Source: Bacteroidales bacterium UBA3834 | GTDB taxonomy: Bacteria; Bacteroidota; Bacteroidia; Bacteroidales; P3 | Direction: 5' to 3' | DNA length: 42,471 bases | Assembly (NCBI GenBank): GCA_002392965.1 | Contig: DGIA01000039.1 | Location: 1 to 42,471, forward strand | In this document: positions 15,911-23,052 of the stretch, piece by piece | Layout: each line of letters begins with the position of its first letter | Position numbering within the stretch: the first letter of the stretch is position 1 | Position numbers and translations under genes: made by a program | Notes under the pieces: generated by a model | Databases searched by the model: none | What the model was told of the DNA's origin: nothing | The model's input: the letters and a program-made list of their open reading frames with translations, nothing else

Positions 15911-15950
15911 GGGGGGAGCAAAACCAATAAGGCTTTACTCCCCTCTTTTT
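15911..15950 (+). terminator. Terminator of the island operon
   Basis: GGGGAG pairs with CTCCCC, continued by AAA/TTT and CC/GG pairs with two mismatches around an AATAA loop, followed by CTTTTT. Confidence 0.85.
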
Positions 15951-15970
15951 GTAGTGATTCTGGCATTGGA

Positions 15971-16014
15971 ACAAAGAGCCCTCCAAGAAGGCACAAAGAG
16001 CTCACCAAGAAGGC
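15971..16014. repeat. Two 22-bp direct repeats at the right edge of the island
   Basis: Copies start at 15971 and 15993, each ACAAAGAGC, then a 5-base variable stretch, then CAAGAAGGC. They lie in the gap between the island terminator and the core gene yrdA-like, and may mark an integration scar or simply be a local duplication. Confidence 0.55.
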
Positions 16015-16067
16015 AACAATACGGATATGCGGAGAAAAAAAGTATATTTGCCGCAGGACTCACACAA

Positions 16068-16574
16068 TCACTGCTCTTTCATGTATTCTTTGGCGTACTC
16101 TACATAATGGGCTGCGTTGTCCATCTGACCGGGACGGGTGGGCTTGAGGTATTTGGCGGGGACGCCGCCCCAGATTTCGTGGGCGGGTATCTTGGTGCCT
16201 TGCAGCACCAGGGCGCCGGCGGCGACGATGGAGCCCTCCCCCACCTCGCTGTCGTCAAGGACGGTGGCACCCATGCCTATGAGGGCGCCGTCACGGATGG
16301 TGCAGGCATGGAGGGTGACATTATGGCCGATGGTGACGTCGCTGCCGATATGCGTAGGGCCGATGTCGTGGGTCACATGTATGCATGAACCGTCCTGCAC
16401 GTTGGTGCGGTCGCCGATGGTGATAGGGGCCACGTCGCCGCGCACCACGGCGTTGAACCACACCGAGCACTCGTCGCCCAGCGTCACGTCGCCCACCAGC
16501 GTGGCGTTCTCGCTGAAATAGCAGTCCTTGCCCCAGCGGGGAGATTTACCTTTGTATGATTTGATCAGTGCCAT
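16068..16574 (-). CDS. Gamma-carbonic-anhydrase-like hexapeptide protein
   Basis: 168 residues forming a left-handed beta-helix of hexapeptide repeats (about 20-140) with a C-terminal helix, as in YrdA/PaaY/CaiE-like proteins. Metal-ligand histidines are seen in CIHVTHD (66 and 69) and GHNVTLHAC (84 and 89), with the conserved RGD at 45-47 and QD at 60-61. Members bind zinc or iron as trimers; carbonic anhydrase activity is established for only some, so the activity here is uncertain. It lies nine bases after a small membrane protein gene, likely in the same transcript. Confidence 0.92.
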   Translation of the reverse strand: MALIKSYKGKSPRWGKDCYFSENATLVGDVTLGDECSVWFNAVVRGDVAPITIGDRTNVQDGSCIHVTHDIGPTHIGSDVTIGHNVTLHACTIRDGALIGMGATVLDDSEVGEGSIVAAGALVLQGTKIPAHEIWGGVPAKYLKPTRPGQMDNAAHYVEYAKEYMKEQ

Positions 16575-16583
16575 CGGAATCTG

Positions 16584-16754
16584 TTACTTGAACACATCTA
16601 CCCAAAGTCCTTTCGGAAAAGCGACCATCAAAAGGAAGAAAACGCCGGCGAGGACACAGCCAACGATAACGACAATTTCAAAGGCCTTCAGTATTATCTT
16701 TAGGGCTTTGTGTTTGCCTTTGTCGGCTTTGTATTCGTCATAATCTTTGGTCAT
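16584..16754 (-). CDS. Small single-pass membrane protein, 56 residues
   Basis: A short frame beginning MTKDYDEYKADKGKHK, then one hydrophobic helix (about 26-46: EIVVIVGCVLAGVFFLLMVA), then FPKGLWVDVFK. The Asp/Lys-rich N-terminus should stay in the cytoplasm. It ends nine bases before the gamma-carbonic-anhydrase-like gene and starts just after the glyA terminator, so it fills what would otherwise be a 250-base gap. Function unknown. Support comes from its clean membrane-protein composition and operon-like spacing. Confidence 0.72.
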   Translation of the reverse strand: MTKDYDEYKADKGKHKALKIILKAFEIVVIVGCVLAGVFFLLMVAFPKGLWVDVFK

Positions 16755-16762
16755 AGCACAAT

Positions 16763-16803
16763 AAAAAAGGTCCTTAAGGTCACCACGGACTTTAAGGACC
16801 TTT
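16763..16803 (-). terminator. glyA terminator
   Basis: Perfect 12-bp arms AAAGGTCCTTAA (16803-16792 on the minus strand) and TTAAGGACCTTT (16777-16766) with a 14-base loop end in TTTTTT on the minus strand, 23 bases after the glyA stop. Confidence 0.93.
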
Positions 16804-16826
16804 GGAATCCTTGTCTTTACTTTTTT

Positions 16827-18107
16827 TTACCAGGCGAAGAGGGGACGGTTCTGCATCATCTCGTTGACCTGGCCGGTGATCTTGGCGCGGACGGCCTCGT
16901 CGGTCGGGTTGCAGAGCACGGTGTCGATCATATCGACGATGACGGGCATGTCGGCCTCCTTCAGGCCACGGGTGGTGATGGCGGGCGTTCCGACGCGCAG
17001 ACCGCTGGTCTTGAAGGCGCTGCGGCTGTCGAAGGGCACCATGTTCTTGTTCACCGTGATGTCGGCGGCCACGAGGGCGTTCTCGGCTTCCTTACCGGTG
17101 AGCTCGGGGAACTTGGTGCGCAGGTCGATGAGCATCAGGTGGTTGTCGGTACCGCCGCTGATGACCTTGTAGCCCTTGTTGACGAAGGCTTCGCACATCA
17201 CCTTGGCGTTCTTCATCACCTGCTGGATGTACTGGTCGTAACTGTCGGTCAGAGCCTCGCCGAAGGCGACGGCCTTGGCGGCGATGACGTGCTCCAGAGG
17301 ACCGCCTTGGGTGCCGGGGAACACGGCGCTGTCGAGCAGGGCGCTCATCTTCTTGATCTCACCCTTCGGGGTGGTCTTGCCCCAAGGATTGTCGAAGTCC
17401 TGACCCATGAGGATCATACCGCCGCGAGGTCCACGGAGGGTCTTGTGGGTGGTGGTGGTGACAATGTGGCAATACTTGACGGCATTGTTCAGGTAGCCCT
17501 TGGCGATGAGGCCGCTGGGGTGGCTGATGTCGCCCATGAGGATGGCGCCGATCTTGTCGGCGATCTCGCGCATGCGGGCCCAATCCCAGTCACGGCTGTA
17601 GGCCGAGCCGCCGCCGATGATGAGTTTCGGGCGGTGCTCGAGGGCCTTCTTCTCCATGTCGTCATAGTCGACGATGCCGGTCTCTTCCTTCACCTGGTAG
17701 CCGACGACCTTGTACATCAGGCCGCTGAAGTTCACGGGGCTGCCGTGCGAGAGGTGACCGCCGTGGTTGAGGTCCATGCCCATGAAGGTGTCGCCGGCGT
17801 TCATGCATGCCAGGAACACAGCCATGTTGGCCTGTGCGCCGCTGTGGGGCTGCACGTTGGCCCAGCAGGCGCCATAGAGCTTCTTGGCGCGCTCGATGGC
17901 GATGGTCTCGCTCTGGTCCACCACCTGGCAGCCGCCATAGTAGCGCTTGCCGGGATAGCCTTCGGCGTATTTGTTGGTCATGACGGAGCCCATGGCTTCC
18001 ATCACCTGGTCGCTGACGAAGTTCTCCGAGGCAATCAGCTCGATGCCTTTGGTCTGGCGCTCACGCTCCTTCTGGATGAGGCCGAAAATCTCGTTATCTC
18101 TCTGCAT
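16827..18107 (-). CDS. glyA: Serine hydroxymethyltransferase
   Basis: 426 residues, full length for this PLP enzyme that converts serine and tetrahydrofolate to glycine and 5,10-methylene-tetrahydrofolate. Recognised from IELIASENF (22-30), TNKYAEGYPGKRYYGGC (44-60), the MGDISHPSG loop (Asp193 and His196) and the PLP lysine 222 in TTTTHKTLRGPRGG. Monocistronic, with an exact -7 box upstream and a strong terminator downstream. Confidence 0.98.
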   Translation of the reverse strand: MQRDNEIFGLIQKERERQTKGIELIASENFVSDQVMEAMGSVMTNKYAEGYPGKRYYGGCQVVDQSETIAIERAKKLYGACWANVQPHSGAQANMAVFLACMNAGDTFMGMDLNHGGHLSHGSPVNFSGLMYKVVGYQVKEETGIVDYDDMEKKALEHRPKLIIGGGSAYSRDWDWARMREIADKIGAILMGDISHPSGLIAKGYLNNAVKYCHIVTTTTHKTLRGPRGGMILMGQDFDNPWGKTTPKGEIKKMSALLDSAVFPGTQGGPLEHVIAAKAVAFGEALTDSYDQYIQQVMKNAKVMCEAFVNKGYKVISGGTDNHLMLIDLRTKFPELTGKEAENALVAADITVNKNMVPFDSRSAFKTSGLRVGTPAITTRGLKEADMPVIVDMIDTVLCNPTDEAVRAKITGQVNEMMQNRPLFAW

Positions 18108-18149
18108 ATCTGTTTTTTGTTAAATTATTACTACATACATTAGCAACTG

Positions 18150-18157
18150 CAAATATA
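18150..18157 (-). promoter_or_regulatory. -7 box of glyA
   Basis: TATATTTG (18157-18150 on the minus strand) matches TAnnTTTG exactly, 42 bases before the glyA ATG. The -33 region has only a partial TTG at 18178-18176. Confidence 0.6.
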
Positions 18158-18223
18158 CACTTTTTTCCTGACTCGCAAGAAAAAAGTAAGCCTATGACGG
18201 CATTTGTCACCATAGGAATCCAC

Positions 18224-18369
18224 AAGTATGACTAAAGTATGGTTCAAATATGCCTAAATAAACACTTGGGCATGATGAAAGCGTGACTGGGCAATGACAT
18301 AGTACTTTCTATATAGTCAATACCAGGTCAATACTAGGTCAATACTAGGTCAATACTAGGTCATAACGG
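18224..18369. repeat. Intergenic repeat region: two 11-bp-period arrays around a dispersed core
   Basis: Three degenerate 11-bp units (AAGTATGACTA, AAGTATGGTTC, AAATATGCCTA) start at 18224, 18235 and 18246. A roughly 58-base core follows (18257-18314, starting AATAAACACTTGGGCATGAT), which recurs at the right end of the window with few differences. A second array of GTCAATACTAG units begins at 18316, 18327, 18338 and 18349, again 11 bases apart. The array lies between the glyA promoter and the 3' end of hflX. No gene is seen in 18108-18517. Confidence 0.85.
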
Positions 18370-18517
18370 ATTCAAGACTGAGCGACAAAGAGTTAGACAA
18401 ACACAATGTGGCCAAGCTGCGACCGAGAGGGAGAACGGAATAAAATGAAAATTGAAAGGTGAAAAGTGAATATTATGCGTGAATTCACTTTTTTCGGGAC
18501 ATCCGATGGTCAAGTGG

Positions 18518-19801
18518 TCAATAGAGGAAATTGTTGTAGGGGTAGCGGATGGCGTGGATGCGCGACACCTCGTCGTAGAGGCGCTGCCGCAGGAGGTCGA
18601 TGTTTATCTTGTCGGCGGCGGAGATGCGTATGATCGTGTTATCGAGGAACTGCGTTGCCGCATCGGTATTTGACCCGTCGTCGCCAACGCATTCGGACAT
18701 GAGCTCTTCCACGCGGTCGATCTTGTTATAGACCATGATGACGGGCTTGTCGGCGGCGCCGATGTCGGCGAGGGTTTGCTGCACGGCGGCTATCTGCTCT
18801 TCGTGGTCGGGGTGCGAGACATCGACGACGTGGAGGAGGAGGTCGGCCTCGGTGACCTCGTCGAGGGTGGATTTGAAGCTTTCCACGAGCTGGGTGGGCA
18901 GCTTGCGGATGAAGCCGACGGTGTCGGTGAGGAGGAAGGGCAGGTTGCCTATGACCACCTTGCGGACGGTGGTGTCGAGGGTGGCGAAGAGCTTGTTTTC
19001 GGCAAAGACGTCGCTCTTGCTGAGGAGGTTCATGAGGGTGCTCTTGCCGACGTTGGTGTAGCCGACCAGAGCCACGCGGACGAGGCTCTCACGGTTGCGG
19101 CGCTGGAGGGTCTTCTGGTTGTTTATCTTGTCGAGTTGCTGGCGCAGGAGGGTGATTTTCTCCTTGATGAGGCGCCGGTCGGTCTCGATCTGGGTCTCGC
19201 CGGGGCCGCGCATGCCGATGCCGCCGCGCTGCCGCTCGAGGTGGGTCCACAAGCGGGTGAGCCGGGGCAGCATGTACTGCAGCTGCGCCAGCTCAACCTG
19301 GGTCTTGGCGGTCGAGGTGCGGGCCCGTTTGGCGAAGATGTCGAGGATGAGGGTGGTGCGGTCGAGGATGCGGCACTCGAGTTCCTTTTCCAGATTGCGC
19401 AACTGGGCGGGACTCAATTCATCGTCAAATATGACGAAATCGATATCCAGCGCATTCTTGTATTCCTTGATTTCCTCCAGTTTTCCGCTGCCCACATAGG
19501 TGCGGGTGTCGGGACGTTCCAGCTTCTGGATGACGCGCTTGAGGGCCACGCCGCCGGCGGTCTCGAGGAGGAAGGCCAGCTCGTCGAGGTACTCTTCGGT
19601 GCGCTCCATGGTCTGTCCGGCGGGACAGATGCTGACCAGCAGCGCCTTCTCCTGCACGGGGTCGGTACTGAAGGTATTGCGTTCCTGGGGTGAGAGGCGC
19701 TTGGCGGGCCCCATTGATGTATTCGCTCCTTTGCAGTCGCGTTCTCCATCAATGGAGTTGCGGAACTTGCCTTGTTTGTTGGGATTCCAGTTAGAACTCA
19801 T
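18518..19801 (-). CDS. hflX: Ribosome-associated GTPase HflX
   Basis: 427 residues. The HflX N-terminal domain (about 55-205) ends in the family signature GGIGMRGPGETQ (193-204), followed by a coiled linker and the GTPase domain: G1 GYTNVGKS (247-254), G3 DTVG (293-296), G4 NKID (359-362). HflX binds the 50S subunit and rescues or splits stalled and hibernating ribosomes. The start at 19801 overlaps the U32 gene by 11 bases and gives an extra polar segment before the conserved domain; an ATG at 19714 (MGPAKRL) is an alternative. Part of a minus-strand run with the U32, hydrolase and lipoprotein genes. Confidence 0.95.
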   Translation of the reverse strand: MSSNWNPNKQGKFRNSIDGERDCKGANTSMGPAKRLSPQERNTFSTDPVQEKALLVSICPAGQTMERTEEYLDELAFLLETAGGVALKRVIQKLERPDTRTYVGSGKLEEIKEYKNALDIDFVIFDDELSPAQLRNLEKELECRILDRTTLILDIFAKRARTSTAKTQVELAQLQYMLPRLTRLWTHLERQRGGIGMRGPGETQIETDRRLIKEKITLLRQQLDKINNQKTLQRRNRESLVRVALVGYTNVGKSTLMNLLSKSDVFAENKLFATLDTTVRKVVIGNLPFLLTDTVGFIRKLPTQLVESFKSTLDEVTEADLLLHVVDVSHPDHEEQIAAVQQTLADIGAADKPVIMVYNKIDRVEELMSECVGDDGSNTDAATQFLDNTIIRISAADKINIDLLRQRLYDEVSRIHAIRYPYNNFLY

Positions 19802-21038
19802 CTTGTACGGTGTCGATTCTATAGACCTTGTCGCCGCGATGGAGAGGGACGGCGGTGGCGAAGGAGAAGCAGTCGCCCTGATGCACCTCGGGCACGGGGT
19901 CGCGGTCGGTGCGCAGTTCGCGGACGGTGTCGCGATAGACGCCGGTGGTCTCGCCGATGACCATCACCTCGTCGCCCACGCGGAGGGTTTCGGCCGTCTG
20001 CAGACTGATTTCGGCCACGCCGATGCGGCCGAAGTAGTTCTTCACAGGCCCGAGATAGACCTTCTGCTCGGTGGCCTGGGAGCCATAGCGCTCGCTCCAC
20101 TCGCCGAGACGGCGGCCGAGGTAGTAGCCGTCCCAGAAGCCGCGGTTGAAGACGGTGGAGAGGCGCTGCATCCAGCCTTCTATCTTCTGCGGGCAGTAGG
20201 AGCCGTCGGCGACGGAGGCCACCGCCTCGCGGTAGCATTCGGTGACGGTGCGCACATAGTCGGCGCTCCTGCCCCGCCCTTCTATCTTCAGCACCCGGAC
20301 GCCGGCCTTGATGATCTTGTCGAGGAAGCCTATGGTGCACAGGTCCTTGGGCGACATGATGTATTCGTTGTCGATCTCCAGCTCGAGGTCGCTCTCCTTG
20401 TCCTTGACGATGTAGCCGCGACGGCAGAGCTGGAGGCAGGCGCCGCGGTTGGCGGAGTAGTTGTAGTTGTCGAGGGAAAGGTAGCACTTGCCGGAGACGC
20501 TCATGCAGAGGGCGCCGTGGGCGAAGACCTCCACCTGGACCAGCTCCCCTTTGGGGCCGCGGATGCCGTTGTCGGCGATGTAGCGGGTGATCTCCGCCAC
20601 CTGCGCGAGAGGCAGCTCCCGGGCGGTGACGATGACGTCGGCGAAGCGGGCGTAGTAGCGCACGGCCTCGATGTTGGAGACGTTGCATTGGGTGGAGATA
20701 TGCACCTCGACGCCAATCTCGTTGGCATAGGTGATGACGGCCATATCGGAAGCGATGACGGCGCTGACGCCGGCCGCCCGGGCCGCCTCGAGGAGGCGGT
20801 GCATCTCCTCAATCTCGGGGTTGTAGATAATGGTGTTGACGGTGAGGTAGGTGCGCACGCCGGCGGCGTGAGCCCTCTGGCAGATGCGCGGCAGGTCCTC
20901 GACGGTGAAGTTGGCCGCCGAGCGGGAGCGCATATTCAGCTTGCCCACACCGAAATAGACGGCGTCGGCGCCGCCCTGGATGGCCGCCTGCAGGCTCTCC
21001 CACGAGCCCACGGGAGCCATGATTTCTATCTTGTTCAT
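19791..21038 (-). CDS. Peptidase U32 family protein (TrhP/RlhA-like)
   Basis: 415 residues. The N-terminal TIM-barrel begins with the usual EIMAPVGSWESLQAAIQGGA, and the family signature is at about 165-200 (EVFAHGALCMSVSGKCYLS, with the cysteines CRRG downstream at about 205). Characterised relatives YegQ (TrhP) and YdcP (RlhA) are involved in hydroxylation of tRNA uridine 34 and 23S rRNA cytidine; some others were described as collagenases. RNA hydroxylation is the likelier role, but the subfamily is not settled by eye. Overlaps the upstream hydrolase by four bases (ATGA) and hflX by 11. Confidence 0.9.
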   Translation of the reverse strand: MNKIEIMAPVGSWESLQAAIQGGADAVYFGVGKLNMRSRSAANFTVEDLPRICQRAHAAGVRTYLTVNTIIYNPEIEEMHRLLEAARAAGVSAVIASDMAVITYANEIGVEVHISTQCNVSNIEAVRYYARFADVIVTARELPLAQVAEITRYIADNGIRGPKGELVQVEVFAHGALCMSVSGKCYLSLDNYNYSANRGACLQLCRRGYIVKDKESDLELEIDNEYIMSPKDLCTIGFLDKIIKAGVRVLKIEGRGRSADYVRTVTECYREAVASVADGSYCPQKIEGWMQRLSTVFNRGFWDGYYLGRRLGEWSERYGSQATEQKVYLGPVKNYFGRIGVAEISLQTAETLRVGDEVMVIGETTGVYRDTVRELRTDRDPVPEVHQGDCFSFATAVPLHRGDKVYRIDTVQDEF

Positions 21039-21955
21039 TTATAGATGTCGGTTACGTTCATTTTGGACCACTTGGTGGGTACCAACCGCTCGTCGCGCAT
21101 GGTGGCGTCCATCGTGGTGCGGCGGCCGTCGAACACCTGCTCCACAAATCCGCAGAAGAGATCGACGCTGCCGGGCAGGAAGCTGGCAACCTCGTGGCCG
21201 ATGCCTTTGAAGCGCACTATCCAGCAGGGGAAGCCATTCTTCTTGAAGACCTTGAAGAGGGTGTTGGCGCCGTAGAGGGCGTGGCAGAGGACGGGAGGGA
21301 ACTTCTTGTAGGCCACTATCTTGTCGGCGGTTCCATGCATGAGCATGGTGGGTGCCGGCGGGGTGGCGTAACGGGGCTTGCCCTTGCACATGACGGCACC
21401 GGCGTAGGGCACCACGGCGGCGGGCATCCAGCCGGCAGGGAGAACGGCCGACGGCGGTAGGGAGTTGGCCCTGTAGTAGTCGAGCTGCATGACGGTGATG
21501 GCGCCGGCGGAGCAGCCGGTCAGCACGATGCGGTCGGGGTTGATGTTCAGCTCGCCGGCATGGGCGACAACATAGGCCACCGCGGCGGCGCAGTCCTCGG
21601 CGGCGATGTCGATGGTCCATTGGAAGAGCTCCTGCAATCCGGAAAGGCTCTTGTGGCTGTTCACCATCACGCTGTCCTTCAGACCCAGTCGGTAGTCGGG
21701 GCTGACGACGGTGTAGCCGCGTGCGGTAAGCAGCCGCGCAATCTCCGTCTGGAGCTCGTTGTCGCGCTCGCCGACAACGAAGCCGCCGCCGAAGAGGGCC
21801 ACCACGCAGGCGCGGTCGCTGCGCGGCGACTCGGGATGCCAGACATCGAGATAAAGCGCCGAATCGCGCATCACATACTGGCGCGTCTCCTTGGTCTGCC
21901 CGATGGCGGAGAGGGCGAAGGTGAGCGACAGAACCACGAGGATGAATCTTCTCAT
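21035..21955 (-). CDS. Secreted alpha/beta hydrolase (esterase/lipase-like)
   Basis: 306 residues with an N-terminal signal peptide (cleavage near AIGQ, residue 20). The alpha/beta-hydrolase elements are the oxyanion motif FGGGFVVG (about 55-62), nucleophile elbow GCSAG with Ser in GxSxG form (about 148), acid in HGTADKIV (about 228) and His in GIGHEV (about 275). Relatives act on carboxylic esters, often acetylated sugars; the substrate is unknown. It is coupled to the U32 gene, though the functions seem unrelated, and is 22 bases after the lipoprotein gene. Confidence 0.9.
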   Translation of the reverse strand: MRRFILVVLSLTFALSAIGQTKETRQYVMRDSALYLDVWHPESPRSDRACVVALFGGGFVVGERDNELQTEIARLLTARGYTVVSPDYRLGLKDSVMVNSHKSLSGLQELFQWTIDIAAEDCAAAVAYVVAHAGELNINPDRIVLTGCSAGAITVMQLDYYRANSLPPSAVLPAGWMPAAVVPYAGAVMCKGKPRYATPPAPTMLMHGTADKIVAYKKFPPVLCHALYGANTLFKVFKKNGFPCWIVRFKGIGHEVASFLPGSVDLFCGFVEQVFDGRRTTMDATMRDERLVPTKWSKMNVTDIYK

Positions 21956-21977
21956 AGGTATAGAGGGTTAAAGAATG

Positions 21978-22703
21978 TTAGAAGCTGAAGGTGATGCCGT
22001 TGCTGATGGTAAAGAAGTCGTTGGAGAAAGAGACGGCGCCCTCGGGCAGATCGGACATCCAGGCGTAGCTCAGACGGAGGCAGTACTTCACCTTGGGGCC
22101 GCCCACGCGGAGCATCAGCTGCGGCTCGAGCAGCAGGTTCCGGTTGCCGTAATGCTCATCGTAGGAGGCGAGATGTTCATGATTCTTGTAGCGCTGATAG
22201 TCGAAGGAGGGAAAGTAGTAGCCTGTCTTGAAGCCGAAGCCGATGTCGAGGTGGCCGTTGGCCAGGTCGTGCCAGCCGAAGTTGGCCTGTGCAAAGGGGA
22301 GCGCAAAAGAGCCCTTGTAGATGAGGGTGTAGCCGGAGTCGGACACCACGCCGTCGTTCCAGGAACCACCGCCGCCGAAGCCCACATAGCCTTCCAGCAC
22401 AGCATGTTCGGAAAGTGGGAGATAGGCGCCGGGCGCCACCTGCCCGTACCAGCAGTCGAAGCCGTAGTCGATATGCGCCTGGGCGGCCAGCCAGTCGGTG
22501 ATGCCGTAGGTGCCGGTAGCGTTGAGGGTCAGGCGGTTGGGCAAAAGGAAGGTGGAGATGCCCACGGCGGCGTCAACACGGGTGTCGCCTTGGTGATTGA
22601 TGAGCGGAATATCCACTGCCTGAGGCTGGTAGATAAACACTTGGCAACCGGTGGAGAGCAACGACACGATTGCAGCAAACAGAATTGTACAAGTTCTTTT
22701 CAT
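21978..22703 (-). CDS. Outer-membrane beta-barrel-like lipoprotein, unknown function
   Basis: 241 residues. The signal peptide ends in the lipobox LSTGC (Cys20). The rest alternates hydrophobic and polar residues with many Gly, Tyr and Trp turns (for example GITDWLAAQAHIDYGFDCWYG, shown here only in part: GITDWLAAQAH) and ends with GITFSF; a terminal Phe is typical of outer-membrane barrels. No family is recognised. First gene of the hydrolase / U32 / hflX run, divergent from korA. Confidence 0.78.
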   Translation of the reverse strand: MKRTCTILFAAIVSLLSTGCQVFIYQPQAVDIPLINHQGDTRVDAAVGISTFLLPNRLTLNATGTYGITDWLAAQAHIDYGFDCWYGQVAPGAYLPLSEHAVLEGYVGFGGGGSWNDGVVSDSGYTLIYKGSFALPFAQANFGWHDLANGHLDIGFGFKTGYYFPSFDYQRYKNHEHLASYDEHYGNRNLLLEPQLMLRVGGPKVKYCLRLSYAWMSDLPEGAVSFSNDFFTISNGITFSF

Positions 22704-22829
22704 AGGAATAGCTTTATTTGCGTTTCAATAGTAACGCAACGTGCAGTCGATTATTGCATATTCGTTTCATTAATTTCGGGTAGGCGGCCGGTCGTGCGCC
22801 ACACCAGCCGTGGGAGAAATACCAAGTAA

Positions 22830-22884
22830 CCTAGCACGAACCTTGGGTCATCCTTAGGTCATCCTTAGGTCATCCTTAAGTCAA
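22830..22884. repeat. 11-bp-period array upstream of korA
   Basis: Units begin at 22841, 22852, 22863 and 22874 (CCTTGGGTCAT, CCTTAGGTCAT twice, CCTTAAGTCAA), with a more diverged unit at 22830. The core TAGGTCA is shared with the array at 18316-18369. Confidence 0.88.
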
Positions 22885-22952
22885 ACTTGTTCGACGGGCG
22901 AGCGGGAAGAGCAAGGGATGTGAACATTGAAAATAAACCACTTTGGAGGGGG

Positions 22953-22972
22953 TGTGGAAAACCTGTGGAAAA
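22953..22972 (-). promoter_or_regulatory. Two DnaA-box-like 9-mers
   Basis: TGTGGAAAA at 22953-22961 and 22964-22972 reads as TTTTCCACA on the minus strand, matching the relaxed DnaA box TTWTNCACA. The copies are 11 bases apart and end six bases before the korA -33 box. Two boxes alone do not make an origin. Confidence 0.4.
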
Positions 22973-22977
22973 AAGAT

Positions 22978-23008
22978 TTTGCCAGATGGTTTTTATTTTG
23001 TAACTTTG
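22978..23008 (+). promoter_or_regulatory. korAB promoter
   Basis: TTTG (22978-22981) and TAACTTTG (23001-23008) are 19 bases apart, a full match to the Bacteroidota consensus. The leader to the korA ATG is about 40 bases. Confidence 0.9.
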
Positions 23009-23052
23009 CAACTCCAAAAGTTAAATAAATTAACAAAAAACATACCAATAAC

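Larger units (their letters stand above)
22704..23052. other. Divergent intergenic region between the lipoprotein gene and korA
   Basis: It holds an 11-bp-period array (22830-22884), two DnaA-box-like sites (22953-22972) and the korA promoter. A weak CAATAGTA (22726-22733), one mismatch from a minus-strand -7 box, could serve the lipoprotein gene. It is also the point where gene orientation in the window changes from mostly minus to all plus. No gene found. Confidence 0.6.

Noticed and set aside
16710..18143. Long open frame antisense to glyA
   Set aside because: Its product is a His/Val/Gly-rich artefact and the opposite strand is a complete serine hydroxymethyltransferase; the frame stays open because of codon bias.
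18316..18359. Possible CRISPR array (regular short repeats)
   Set aside because: Units are 11 bases and directly adjacent with no spacers, and no cas gene is present.
22953..22972. Definite replication origin
   Set aside because: Only two relaxed DnaA boxes, and no dnaA, dnaN or gyrB-type neighbour; kept only as a low-confidence idea.
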